A DNA stretch of 64,000 nucleotides from Lachnospiraceae bacterium (GTDB lineage: Bacteria > Bacillota > Clostridia > Lachnospirales > Lachnospiraceae). Under the pieces are notes generated by a model, which was given only the letters and a program-made list of their open reading frames with translations, did no database searches and was not told the origin of the DNA. Numbering within the stretch: position 1 is the first letter of the stretch; every line of letters starts with the position of its first letter. Location: assembly GCA_024696945.1 (NCBI GenBank), contig JAILGF010000060.1, positions 1-64,000 of the forward strand, written 5' to 3'. Positions 38,485 to 47,922 of this stretch are shown piece by piece. The position numbers and the translations under genes were made by a program.

Positions 38485-38964
38485 GTGAGATGCTTGGCTA
38501 AGGAAAAGCCGAGAAAGCTTATTGCTAACAACAAAAAAGCTTATTTCGATTACTTTATCGAAGAAAAATACGAAGCCGGCATTTCCCTTCACGGAACTGA
38601 GGTCAAGTCCATGAGGATGGGCAAATGCAGCATAAAGGAATCTTATATAAAGATTGAAAACAATGAGGTTTACATCTTTGGAATGCATGTAAGTCCTTAT
38701 GAAAAGGGAAACATTTTTAACAAGGATCCCTTAAGGACAAGGAAGCTCCTGCTGCATCGGGTCGAAATAAGAAAGCTTGATGCGGGAGTTAAAATAAAAG
38801 GATATACGATCGTTCCTCTTGAGGTATATCTTGATCATGGCCTGGTAAAGGTTTTGATCGGTCTGGCACGAGGTAAAAAGCTGTATGACAAGCGTGAATC
38901 TATTGCCGATAAGGATAGAAAACGCGAGGAAGAAAAGGACTTTAAATCTTCGGGCAGATATTAA
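38485..38964 (+). CDS. smpB: SsrA-binding protein SmpB
   Basis: [75 protein letters not shown] 38485 or TTG 38494 start. Confidence 0.95.
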   Translation: MRCLAKEKPRKLIANNKKAYFDYFIEEKYEAGISLHGTEVKSMRMGKCSIKESYIKIENNEVYIFGMHVSPYEKGNIFNKDPLRTRKLLLHRVEIRKLDAGVKIKGYTIVPLEVYLDHGLVKVLIGLARGKKLYDKRESIADKDRKREEEKDFKSSGRY

Positions 38965-38975
38965 ACTTTCGATAG

Positions 38976-39364
38976 GGGCCAGTACTGGTTTCGACGGGGG
39001 TTTTGAAGCTTTGGAAGCCATCGGTGAGAGTCTGAACTCACCTAAATAAACGGACAACTAAACATAAACGCTGACGATAATTTCGTAGCAATGGCTGCCT
39101 AACGTGCGCCACGTCGGTCCTGTGTAGCCCACTGCACAGGAGGGGAAGCCGCGAGGTCCCGCAGGGGTTTACTCCTGTAACCGGCGTCATTGAGGTGGGG
39201 AACTCTTTTCGCAAAGCTTTGAGCGGGAAGTAGAAATATGAAGCTACTGAAGCGACAAGCCTGTCTGTGGGCGTGCCGCGGAGGGAATGACAGATCACAG
39301 ACTGTGATGGAAGAAACCGGAGTGAATAGGCTTTCGGACAGGGGTTCGACTCCCCTCTGGTCCA
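38976..39364 (+). ncRNA. ssrA: transfer-messenger RNA (tmRNA)
   Basis: 5' GGGCCAG pairs with 3' CTGGTCC; GGTTTCGACGG and GGTTCGACTCC; tag frame (39052-39102) reads GQLNINADDNFVAMAA-stop. Confidence 0.95.
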
Positions 39365-39378
39365 TTTGGTGGTATTTT

Positions 39379-40080
39379 ATGAAACATTTAAAAAAACAAT
39401 TAAAAAGGATATTGACGATTCTTATTCTATCAACGGTGCTGGTGCTGCCGGGCTGTGATAAGAATTCGGATACGGTACCGATGCAATTTGAGAAGCAGGA
39501 GGACCAGAGACTGATACGGATCAATATCCGGGATCGCGGGGCTGTTACCTTTAGGCTTTTTTACGGACAGGAACCCGATGCGGTAAGTGAATTAATTGAA
39601 AAGGCAAAAAATGGTTATTACAACGGGACATCTTTTTATGAGATCATTGAGGACTATCTTATAATGGGAGGAAATGAGTCTTCAGATGGTTCCAACAAGG
39701 TGAAGGCTAAAGGAAGCGGTGATCTTTATCCGTTTAAAGGAGCTTTGTGCACAACGTTAAACAGTGACGGGACGTGTCCGTTAAACAATTTTTACATCAT
39801 TACCCTTGATACCGATGAACTTAAGAACATTGAAGAGTTGGTTGAGCATAAGGGATATACTCTTTCTGATTACATAAAGTTCGGTTACAAGACCGAGCTT
39901 ACCGTTCAGGAGCTGGAGAATTTCAGGACTTATGGCGGGGCTCCCTGGATGTACGGTCATACAGTGGTTTTAGGACAGGTTATCGAAGGGTTCGAGGTAC
40001 TTGAAAACATTATTGAATTAGAAAATGAAGACGGAGAAGAGTCGGAAGTAATAGTTATCGACAGTATTGAAACGGATTGA
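39379..40080 (+). CDS. cyclophilin-type peptidyl-prolyl isomerase lipoprotein
   Basis: Lipobox VLVLPGC; IRINIRDRGAVTFRLFYGQEPDAVSELIEKAKNGYYNGTSFYEII, YGHTVVLGQVIEGFEVLENI. Confidence 0.82.
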   Translation: MKHLKKQLKRILTILILSTVLVLPGCDKNSDTVPMQFEKQEDQRLIRINIRDRGAVTFRLFYGQEPDAVSELIEKAKNGYYNGTSFYEIIEDYLIMGGNESSDGSNKVKAKGSGDLYPFKGALCTTLNSDGTCPLNNFYIITLDTDELKNIEELVEHKGYTLSDYIKFGYKTELTVQELENFRTYGGAPWMYGHTVVLGQVIEGFEVLENIIELENEDGEESEVIVIDSIETD

Positions 40081-40094
40081 TCGGGGAATATGCT

Positions 40095-40787
40095 ATGTGG
40101 GAAGGACTGACAGTAGGCGGATTTCAGTTTGATGATTCAATGGAATACGCTCTTGCCAAAAAAGAAGCAGACATAATCCAATATATTTCGGACAGGATGG
40201 ATCTGAGAGACCCTCAGGTAGCTTTAAAGGTTTATTATAAGCTGCTTGAAAGAAAGGATTTTCAGACCGTCGTTGGTCTTTCGTTTTTAAAACAACTGAG
40301 GGATTTTTGCATTGACAGCGGTGTTGCACCCAATGATGCTATAAAGCTTATCGGGATCAGAAATGATAAAAAAGGCAAGCTGTCTTCTTTTGGTGATGAA
40401 AATGCCCTGGAGATCGATTCAGCAATTTCTGAAAGTACAGCCGATATGGAGAACGGCTTTGAAAAACTGGATACTAAAATAAATGAGGAGTTTTCAGAAA
40501 CAGAGCGTGAGCTTAAGAGGGATATACAGAACCATATTTCAAAGGAAAACAAATTCAAGGCTGTGGCCGATCATTACCGGACAAAGGTAAAAAAGTGTTA
40601 TCTGGTAATTGTTGGACTGGCTGTTGTTATAATAGTTCTGTTTATTATGGCCATTACAAGCGGCAACACTCCTTTCTCGGATACCGAGAAGGATATACAG
40701 AACAGATATGCGGCATGGGCAGAGGAGCTTGCCGAGAGAGAAAGCGTTGTTATGGAAAAAGAAAATGCGCTTAACGGAGGAGAATAA
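40095..40787 (+). CDS. hypothetical single-pass membrane protein
   Basis: Coiled-coil-like segment, TM LVIVGLAVVIIVLFIMAI, C-terminal coiled tail; overlaps the next start by 1 nt. Confidence 0.65.
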   Translation: MWEGLTVGGFQFDDSMEYALAKKEADIIQYISDRMDLRDPQVALKVYYKLLERKDFQTVVGLSFLKQLRDFCIDSGVAPNDAIKLIGIRNDKKGKLSSFGDENALEIDSAISESTADMENGFEKLDTKINEEFSETERELKRDIQNHISKENKFKAVADHYRTKVKKCYLVIVGLAVVIIVLFIMAITSGNTPFSDTEKDIQNRYAAWAEELAERESVVMEKENALNGGE

Positions 40788-41461
40788 TGGGAGATATGAT
40801 AAAGGTCCTTCTTGCTGATGATGAAAGCAGGATGAGAAAGCTTGTCAAGGATTTCCTGAGCAAGAATGACATTATGGTGCTTGAAGCCGAAAACGGTGAA
40901 CAGGCCTGTGATATATTCTTTGCGGATAAGGATATTTCACTTGTCATACTCGACGTTATGATGCCGAAGATGGACGGTTGGCAGGTTGTAAGAGAAATAA
41001 GGCAGTATTCTAAGGTACCGATAATAATGCTGACGGCCAAGGGTGACGAAAGAGATGAGCTTCTGGGCTTTGATCTTGGAGTTGATGAGTATATTACAAA
41101 GCCCTTCAGCCCAAAGATACTTGTTGCAAGAGTTGAGGCGATCTTAAGACGCACGAATGCCAAGGATGAGGATTCACTTGAAATCGGCGGGATCAAGCTT
41201 GACCGTCAGGCTCATTTGGTAAGTATTGACGGAGCACCGATAGATCTGAGCGTCAAAGAATTTGAGCTTTTGGAATTCTTTATGACGAACAAGGGCGTGG
41301 CGCTTTCAAGGGATAAGATACTTAACAATGTATGGAACTATGATTATTTCGGTGACGCCCGTACCATAGATACCCATGTTAAGAAGCTCAGGGCTAAGAT
41401 GGGCGCAAAGGGTGACAGTATAAAGACAATTTGGGGAATGGGATATAAATTTGAAATATGA
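40787..41461 (+). CDS. OmpR-family response regulator
   Basis: VLLADDESRMRKLVKDFL, VILDVMMPKMDGW, MLTAKGDERDELLGFDLGVDEYITKPF, winged-helix C-terminus. Confidence 0.95.
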   Translation: MGDMIKVLLADDESRMRKLVKDFLSKNDIMVLEAENGEQACDIFFADKDISLVILDVMMPKMDGWQVVREIRQYSKVPIIMLTAKGDERDELLGFDLGVDEYITKPFSPKILVARVEAILRRTNAKDEDSLEIGGIKLDRQAHLVSIDGAPIDLSVKEFELLEFFMTNKGVALSRDKILNNVWNYDYFGDARTIDTHVKKLRAKMGAKGDSIKTIWGMGYKFEI

Positions 41462-42993
41462 GACATTCTTTAAAGATTAAGATAACATTGTTCCTGTCAT
41501 TTTCGATGTTCCTTCTGGTATTTTTATGCTGGATCGCAAACAATGTTTTTCTTCCTTCATTCTATCAGAGATCGAAGGTGGCTTCACTGTCGGACGTTTA
41601 CACCGAAATAGACAAGAATCTTGGAAGCATCGGACTTTTGGAACATGAAGATGCGTACGAACAGGTAGAAAAACTTGAAAAGCTTGAGACGGCATCAAAT
41701 GTAAATATTTATATTTTATCAAATAGGGTAATGTCTTTTGTTTATCCTGTTTCTATGGTCATATCGGAATATGATAAGATCAATTTCTTTACTTACGAGA
41801 AGTTTGACAGGATAATCAATACTCTTCAGAAATATCTGTTCGGGATACAGAGCGCTGACGGGAAAAATCCCGAAATGCTAAAAACAATAGACGGTTCATA
41901 TGATGTTTACAAGTATTATGATGAACGTATGGAATCGAATTTCATTGACCTGGTGGGGTATCTTTCCAACGGGGATATGGTTTTTGTCAGAACGGGATAT
42001 TCCAACATTTCCGAGAGCACAGCCATTTCAAACAGGTTCCTTGCGATTTCGGGTGTGATACTGGCAATTCTTTCGTCGATACTGATGTACATCTTTTCAC
42101 TAAGTATCGTAAATCCCTTGCTGGAGCTTTCGGATATATCGTCCGAAATGAGCAGGATGAACTTTGAAAAGAAATATACCGGCAAACGTAAGGATGAAAT
42201 AGGAATTCTCGGAAAAAGCATTAATTCTCTCTCTGAACAGCTTGAGTCAACGATCAGCGAACTGAAAGCGGCAAATATCGAGCTGGAGAAGGATATCGCT
42301 AAAAAAACCGAGATTGACGAAATGAGAAGGGAATTCCTTTCCAACGTATCACATGAATTAAAGACTCCCATTGCCCTTATCCAGGGTTATGCCGAGGGAC
42401 TTGCGGACAACGTTAACGATGACGAGGAAAGCAGAAAGTTCTATTGTGACGTTATTGTAGATGAAGCACAGAAGATGAACAATATGGTAAAGAAGCTTCT
42501 GTCGCTTAACGAGATAGAGTTCGGAAATACTAAACTGGAGCTTTCGAGATTCGATATAGTGGATCTTGTGAAGTCAGTTGTTTCTTCCGTTGAGCTTCTT
42601 GCAAAGCAAAAGGAAGCCTCTCTGGTCTTCAATGTGGTTGATCCGATATATGTATGGGCCGATGAATACAGGATCGAGGAAGTTATTACTAACTATCTTT
42701 CAAATGCATTGAATCATGTAGACGGACCGAGGATCATTGACGTAAGCTTTAAGATCAAAGGCGATAAAACAAGGGTTTCGATATTCAATTCAGGGAAAAA
42801 TATTCCTGAGGAGGATTTAGGACATATCTGGGACAAGTTCTACAAGGTGGATAAGGCAAGAACAAGGGAATACGGCGGAAGCGGAATAGGCCTGTCCATA
42901 GTTAAGGCCATTATGGAAGCACATAATGAAGCATATGGCGCCGAAAATCACAGCTCCGGTGTTGAATTCTGGTTTGAAGTTAAAAATGACTAA
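41458..42993 (+). CDS. HAMP-domain sensor histidine kinase
   Basis: Two TMs, HAMP, FLSNVSHELKTPIALIQGYAEGL, N-box NYLSNALNHV, GSGIGLSIVKAIMEAH. Confidence 0.95.
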   Translation: MRHSLKIKITLFLSFSMFLLVFLCWIANNVFLPSFYQRSKVASLSDVYTEIDKNLGSIGLLEHEDAYEQVEKLEKLETASNVNIYILSNRVMSFVYPVSMVISEYDKINFFTYEKFDRIINTLQKYLFGIQSADGKNPEMLKTIDGSYDVYKYYDERMESNFIDLVGYLSNGDMVFVRTGYSNISESTAISNRFLAISGVILAILSSILMYIFSLSIVNPLLELSDISSEMSRMNFEKKYTGKRKDEIGILGKSINSLSEQLESTISELKAANIELEKDIAKKTEIDEMRREFLSNVSHELKTPIALIQGYAEGLADNVNDDEESRKFYCDVIVDEAQKMNNMVKKLLSLNEIEFGNTKLELSRFDIVDLVKSVVSSVELLAKQKEASLVFNVVDPIYVWADEYRIEEVITNYLSNALNHVDGPRIIDVSFKIKGDKTRVSIFNSGKNIPEEDLGHIWDKFYKVDKARTREYGGSGIGLSIVKAIMEAHNEAYGAENHSSGVEFWFEVKND

Positions 42994-42998
42994 AAATC

Positions 42999-43027
42999 TT
43001 GCAAAAAACAATGGCAAGTGATATGAT
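42999..43027 (+). promoter_or_regulatory. promoter for lipoprotein gene
   Basis: TTGCAA - 17 nt - TATGAT. Confidence 0.5.
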
Positions 43028-43068
43028 ATAAGGTGGTTAATAATTAGTCTGTTGAAAGGAGGAGAGTC

Positions 43069-43824
43069 ATGAGAAAGCTGTTGCTAATACTGATAGCGGT
43101 ATTTACTGCCGGCATGCTTTCGGCATGCTCTTCAGACTATATAGAACTGAGTGAGGATGATACAAATGCCATTGCCCAGTACTGTGCACATCTTCTATTA
43201 AAGCATGACAGCAAAAAGGTTGCAGAAAGAAAGCTGTTGGATAAGGACGAGCTTGAGGATTATTATAAGTCCCTTAATCCGGAAGAGGAAGATCCAACAC
43301 CTACATCGGAACTACAGCCGACACCTACTCCCGTAAACAATACTGTAACACCGGAACCGACGGCAAGTCCCGAGCCTACCGCGGAGGTTACTCCGGAACC
43401 GGATCTGAATAAGGCAGAAAGCCTGACCGAACTCTTCGGAATGGAAGGTTTTACGATCGAATATAAGTCATGCAGTATTTCAAAGACATACAGTGAGGAC
43501 GAGAATTTTACGATCACCGCAAAAGAAGGAGAATCCATTCTGGCTTTTGAATTTGCCATAAGGAACGTAGGTGACAAGGCTAAGAATTTTGTTTCATCAG
43601 GAAGCAAGGTTGCATATGCACTATACTGTACCAACGGGGATATATATGCACCTCAGATATCAATGCTCGGAAATGATATACAGTTCTTAAACGATGAAAT
43701 CGACAGTGATGAAATATATACGGCAGTACTTTTGTTCATTACTGATGAGAAGGATAAGCCGGAAAAGCTCCGTTTGGAAGACGGAGAGACCGGTGCGATA
43801 TATGATATTACAGTATCAGGTTAA
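43069..43824 (+). CDS. lipoprotein, DUF4352/DUF5105-like
   Basis: Lipobox MLSAC; P/T-rich linker PTPTSELQPTPTPVNN; beta-rich C-terminal domain with EGESILAFEFAIRNVGDKAKNF. Confidence 0.65.
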   Translation: MRKLLLILIAVFTAGMLSACSSDYIELSEDDTNAIAQYCAHLLLKHDSKKVAERKLLDKDELEDYYKSLNPEEEDPTPTSELQPTPTPVNNTVTPEPTASPEPTAEVTPEPDLNKAESLTELFGMEGFTIEYKSCSISKTYSEDENFTITAKEGESILAFEFAIRNVGDKAKNFVSSGSKVAYALYCTNGDIYAPQISMLGNDIQFLNDEIDSDEIYTAVLLFITDEKDKPEKLRLEDGETGAIYDITVSG

Positions 43825-43849
43825 CGGCTTATGAGACAAAGGGGGTTCT

Positions 43850-44764
43850 ATGGAGTCTAAGATTCTTTTGGAAAGCGGAACAAATGAACTTGAGATCCTT
43901 GAATTTATCGTCGGGGAGAACCATTACGGTATTAATGTGGCAAAGATCAGGGAAATCCTTCCTTACAAACGTCCCACACCCATACCGAATTCACACCCCT
44001 GCGTCGAAGGAATATATATGCCCAGGGATACGATCATTACGGTCATAGATCTGAATAAGAGCCTTGCGGTACCTTATGTTACGAACGAAGAAACGGACAT
44101 GTTTGTTGTCACTAACTTCAATAAACTGAACGTTGCATTCCATGTACAGACCGTTTGCGGTATTCATAGGGTTTCATGGGCGGACATTTCAAAACCCGAT
44201 GAGTCGATAAACGATGCCGGAAGAAGTGTTGCAACCGGTTTCTTAAAGATAAACGGAAGACTGATCGTTATTCTTGACTTTGAAAAGATAGTTACCGATA
44301 TAAGCCCTGAGACAGGCTTAAGAATGTCGGATATAGATGCCCTCGGGATAAGACAGAGAAACAATGATCCTATCTTGATCGCAGAGGATTCACCGCTTCT
44401 CGGCAAGCTTATACACGATTCACTGACAAAGGCGGGCTACACACAGCTGATCGTTACGAATAACGGACAGGAGGCTTATGATTTCCTTTGCCAGCTTAAG
44501 AAGGAAAAACTGCTTTACGAAAATGTAAAGTGCGTTATCACCGATATTGAGATGCCTCAGATGGATGGACATCATCTGACCAAGCTTATAAAGGAAGATC
44601 CTGAGATGAACGGACTGCCTGTTATCATATTCTCATCACTTGTTAATGAGGATATGAGACGTAAGGGCGAGCTTTTAGGTGCCGATGCACAGCTTTCAAA
44701 GCCGGAGATCGGTTCGTTGGTACGTGTACTTGATGAAATAATCGCAAAATATCATAACAGCTGA
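43850..44764 (+). CDS. cheV: chemotaxis protein CheV (CheW-REC)
   Basis: CheW-like N-terminus (GENHYGINVAKIREILPY...VDLNKSL) plus REC (PILIAEDSPLLGKLIHDSL, VITDIEMPQMDGHHL). Confidence 0.9.
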   Translation: MESKILLESGTNELEILEFIVGENHYGINVAKIREILPYKRPTPIPNSHPCVEGIYMPRDTIITVIDLNKSLAVPYVTNEETDMFVVTNFNKLNVAFHVQTVCGIHRVSWADISKPDESINDAGRSVATGFLKINGRLIVILDFEKIVTDISPETGLRMSDIDALGIRQRNNDPILIAEDSPLLGKLIHDSLTKAGYTQLIVTNNGQEAYDFLCQLKKEKLLYENVKCVITDIEMPQMDGHHLTKLIKEDPEMNGLPVIIFSSLVNEDMRRKGELLGADAQLSKPEIGSLVRVLDEIIAKYHNS

Positions 44765-44778
44765 TATAAGGGAGACAT

Positions 44779-46326
44779 ATGGGAACATGTCTGATGTGTC
44801 ACAGAAAGATCCGTGACGGACAAAAATACTGTGACAGCTGCAAACAGAAGAGAAAGAATAAAGCAGATGAGTCTTATTTGGACAGTCTGCTTAGTTCTGT
44901 TGGTGGAAATCAGAAAGATGATACCGCTAAGGCTCCCAAAATCAACCGTTCCTTCCCCGCTTACACAGATAATAATTCTATATCGAAAAATATAAAACCT
45001 GAGATGGAAAAACCTGCAAAACCCGAAGACGGAATGCAGGATATGATCTCCGATATCCTCGACGAGATGGGTGACGGTGTCTATGAAAACGAACCCGAAA
45101 GCGACGTAAAGGAAGAGGATATCGAAAACATCTTTGACGAGGCGGAAGCTTATGCAACGTTACTGGCAAAGAATGAAAACGCAAATACGCAGGCCGAGGA
45201 TATTGTCGATATTAAGGATAACAATGAGACCGAAGCAGAGTCCGAGCTTATAAACTTCGAATGGGAGGGACAGTCCGAGAACGGAAATGAACCGTTACCT
45301 GGTGATGAGCCGCTGGATGACGGCTTCAATGAGATGGATGAGATCATCCTGAACGAGACCATTAACACAGAAGCAGATGGTGGCGGATCGGTTCAGGAGG
45401 TATTTTCCGATTTTGATCCTCTTGAGGAAGAAATTGAAGCCGATAACAAGCCCAAAAAGAAGAAAAAGAAGAAACTTAGCTGGTTTAAGCGCCTTTTCGG
45501 AAATGTAAACGATGAAGTTACACCGGAGATGATCGAGGCCGATAAGAAAAAGAAGGCCGAAAAAGAGGAAGAGGATCGGAAAAAGAAAGCCGAGAAGAAG
45601 GCTAAGGAAGAAGCAAAGCTGGCTGAGCTTAAAGCTGAAAAGGAAAGAAAAAAGGCCGAAGCCGATGCCGAGAGAAACAGAAAGCTTGCTCTTTCAATAG
45701 AAAAGAAAAATGCCGCTAAGGAGAAGCAGAGACAGAAGAGAGAACAAGCTCTCGCAATAGCCGAGTACGAGCTTGAACACGGCAAGATCAATAAGGCCGG
45801 TGCTACAATCCTGTTTGTAATTTTCGCAGTACTTACGATAGTAATAATCATAGGTACGAATATATTCTCATATAATCTGAGTTTAAAGAATGCGAGAGAC
45901 GACTTCAGCGTTAAAAAGTATAATGAAGCATATTATGACGTATACGGTTATGATATAAAGATCAAGGAATCCGGTGTGGAACAGGACATCATCCTTTACG
46001 ATAAGATCATGACGGTTATGTATGTTAAGACCCAGCTTAATTCATACGAGTACTATTCAGATATCAATGAGAATGAAAAAGCTCTGGATTCATTGCTGAA
46101 GGGTCTTCAGAAATATGATAAGTACTTACAGCTTGCAGAAGAGTTGAACATCACGAGCGATCTGAACTATGTTAAAAACCAGATACTTGAGAAGCTGGAT
46201 TCCGATTTTGGTTTAAGTGAAGAAGAAGCCAACAGACTTGTAGCAAAATTGGATCCTGTAGATTACAGTGAGTATTTATACAGGCTGATCGGTGATTATG
46301 AGGAAGAATCAGAGAAATATAACTGA
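44779..46326 (+). CDS. zinc-ribbon membrane protein with K/E-rich coiled region
   Basis: N-terminal CLMCHRKIRDGQKYCDSCKQKRK; acidic linker; K/E/A-rich coil; TM AGATILFVIFAVLTIVIIIGTNIF; about 150 aa extracytoplasmic. Confidence 0.7.
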   Translation: MGTCLMCHRKIRDGQKYCDSCKQKRKNKADESYLDSLLSSVGGNQKDDTAKAPKINRSFPAYTDNNSISKNIKPEMEKPAKPEDGMQDMISDILDEMGDGVYENEPESDVKEEDIENIFDEAEAYATLLAKNENANTQAEDIVDIKDNNETEAESELINFEWEGQSENGNEPLPGDEPLDDGFNEMDEIILNETINTEADGGGSVQEVFSDFDPLEEEIEADNKPKKKKKKKLSWFKRLFGNVNDEVTPEMIEADKKKKAEKEEEDRKKKAEKKAKEEAKLAELKAEKERKKAEADAERNRKLALSIEKKNAAKEKQRQKREQALAIAEYELEHGKINKAGATILFVIFAVLTIVIIIGTNIFSYNLSLKNARDDFSVKKYNEAYYDVYGYDIKIKESGVEQDIILYDKIMTVMYVKTQLNSYEYYSDINENEKALDSLLKGLQKYDKYLQLAEELNITSDLNYVKNQILEKLDSDFGLSEEEANRLVAKLDPVDYSEYLYRLIGDYEEESEKYN

Positions 46327-46343
46327 TCGTGTACAATGACTTG

Positions 46344-46366
46344 GGGCGGCAGAAAACATGCCGCCC
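46344..46366 (+). terminator. hairpin terminator (weak T-tract)
   Basis: gggcggca/tgccgccc stem, then gatcaattttt. Confidence 0.55.
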
Positions 46367-46395
46367 GATCAATTTTTAGATGTTAGAGGACAAAA

Positions 46396-47085
46396 ATGAG
46401 TAGAATAGCAGTAATAGATTATGATGCCGGTAATACGATGAGCGTTATGAACGCATTAAAATATTTGGGATATGATGTAACGCTTTCAAAAATCCCGGAA
46501 GAATTGTTTAAGGCCGATCATGTGATCTTTCCGGGAGTCGGTGCTTATGCCGATTCAATGAATAAGCTGAAGGAATACGGCCTGATAGAGCCCATAAAGG
46601 AGATAGTAGCAAAAAAGACACCCTTTCTGGGAATATGTCTCGGTATGCAACTGATATTTAATTCAAGCACAGAAAATGCAGGAGATCTCGGTGTAAGCTG
46701 CATAGAAGGTCTTAACCTTTTAGACGGAGTTATAACAGGCTTTAAAGAAAATTCCGAATTTCTTAAAAAAGCTTACGGAAACAAGTCTGATACAGATAAT
46801 TCACAAGTTTCGCAGATTAAAGTTCCTCATATGGGCTGGAACTCTTTAAAACTGCAGAACCTGGATTCAAGATTGTTTAAGGGAATAGATGACGGAAGCT
46901 TTGTGTATTTCGTTCATTCATTCTATCTTAATGCAAAGAATAGAGCAGATGTAGCTGCAACCACCGAATACGGAATATCGTTTGACAGTGCGGTTGAGCA
47001 TGAAAACATCTTCGGATGCCAGTTCCATCCCGAAAAGAGCGGCGATGTGGGAATGGAGATACTGAAGAATTTCTGTAATGTATAA
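46396..47085 (+). CDS. hisH: imidazole glycerol phosphate synthase glutaminase subunit
   Basis: IAVIDYDAGN, VIFPGVGAYADSM, FLGICLGMQLIF, VPHMGWN, YFVHSFY, CQFHPEKSG. Confidence 0.93.
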   Translation: MSRIAVIDYDAGNTMSVMNALKYLGYDVTLSKIPEELFKADHVIFPGVGAYADSMNKLKEYGLIEPIKEIVAKKTPFLGICLGMQLIFNSSTENAGDLGVSCIEGLNLLDGVITGFKENSEFLKKAYGNKSDTDNSQVSQIKVPHMGWNSLKLQNLDSRLFKGIDDGSFVYFVHSFYLNAKNRADVAATTEYGISFDSAVEHENIFGCQFHPEKSGDVGMEILKNFCNV

Positions 47086-47141
47086 ATTTTACTAAGGGTA
47101 AAAAAATAGTTCAAATAGTAATGAAAGATATGGGTAAATAA

Positions 47142-47903
47142 ATGTTTACAAAAAGAATAATCCCCTGCCTGGATGTTAAGGACGGAAGGGTAGTTAAAGG
47201 AACAAATTTTATAAATCTTCGTGATGCCGGCGATCCGGTCGAGGTAGGTGCAAACTACAGCAAGTGCGGAGCTGATGAGCTGGTTTTCCTTGATATTACA
47301 GCATCTTCAGATAAGAGAAACACTACGGTTGATATGGTCCGTAAGGTTGCCGAGAACGTATTCATACCATTCACTGTGGGCGGCGGAATACGTACCGTGG
47401 ATGACTTCAGGACTATTTTAAGAGCCGGAGCCGATAAGGTGGCTGTTAACTCAGCAGCAATCGATAATCCTCAGATAATTAGTGATGCTGCCATGAAATT
47501 CGGAAGTCAGTGTGTAGTTTGCGCAATTGATGCAAAGAGAAGGGCTGACGGAAACGGCTGGACTATATATAAGCACGGCGGAAGGATCGATATGGGTATA
47601 GATGCCGTAGAATGGGGAAGACGTGCTTATGAACTCGGAGCCGGTGAAATACTGCTTACCAGTATGGACTGTGACGGAACCAAGGCAGGGTACGACTGCG
47701 AACTTACCCGTGCCATTTCAGACGTTGTAGATATTCCGGTCATAGCATCCGGCGGTGCCGGAACCCTTGAGCATTTCCTTGATGCATTTGAAAACGGACA
47801 TGCAGAAGCTGTGCTTGCGGCATCACTTTTCCACTACAAGGAGATGGAGATTTCCGATCTTAAACATTATTTAGCAGAACATAATATTCCTGTAAGGCTC
47901 TGA
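47142..47903 (+). CDS. hisF: imidazole glycerol phosphate synthase cyclase subunit
   Basis: [64 protein letters not shown]. Confidence 0.97.
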   Translation: MFTKRIIPCLDVKDGRVVKGTNFINLRDAGDPVEVGANYSKCGADELVFLDITASSDKRNTTVDMVRKVAENVFIPFTVGGGIRTVDDFRTILRAGADKVAVNSAAIDNPQIISDAAMKFGSQCVVCAIDAKRRADGNGWTIYKHGGRIDMGIDAVEWGRRAYELGAGEILLTSMDCDGTKAGYDCELTRAISDVVDIPVIASGGAGTLEHFLDAFENGHAEAVLAASLFHYKEMEISDLKHYLAEHNIPVRL

Positions 47904-47922
47904 TTTTTATCAGAGCCTTTTC
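47894..47922 (+). terminator. terminator overlapping hisF stop codon
   Basis: aaggctctga ttttta tcagagcctt ttc; the stem includes the TGA stop. Confidence 0.75.

Noticed and set aside
39238-39378. N-terminal extension of the PPIase ORF in the track
   Set aside because: Falls inside tmRNA; the ATG at 39379 followed by a lipoprotein signal is the better start.
39099-39524. 141-aa minus ORF over the tmRNA 3' half
   Set aside because: Overlaps tmRNA and the PPIase gene; spurious.
43290-43400. Short repetitive PTPT/PEPT region considered as a tandem repeat or CRISPR-like array
   Set aside because: It is a low-complexity Pro/Thr lipoprotein linker with no regular spacers.
45393-45851. 152-aa minus-strand ORF, F/S-rich
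   Set aside because: Reverse complement of the K/E-rich coil of the zinc-ribbon protein.
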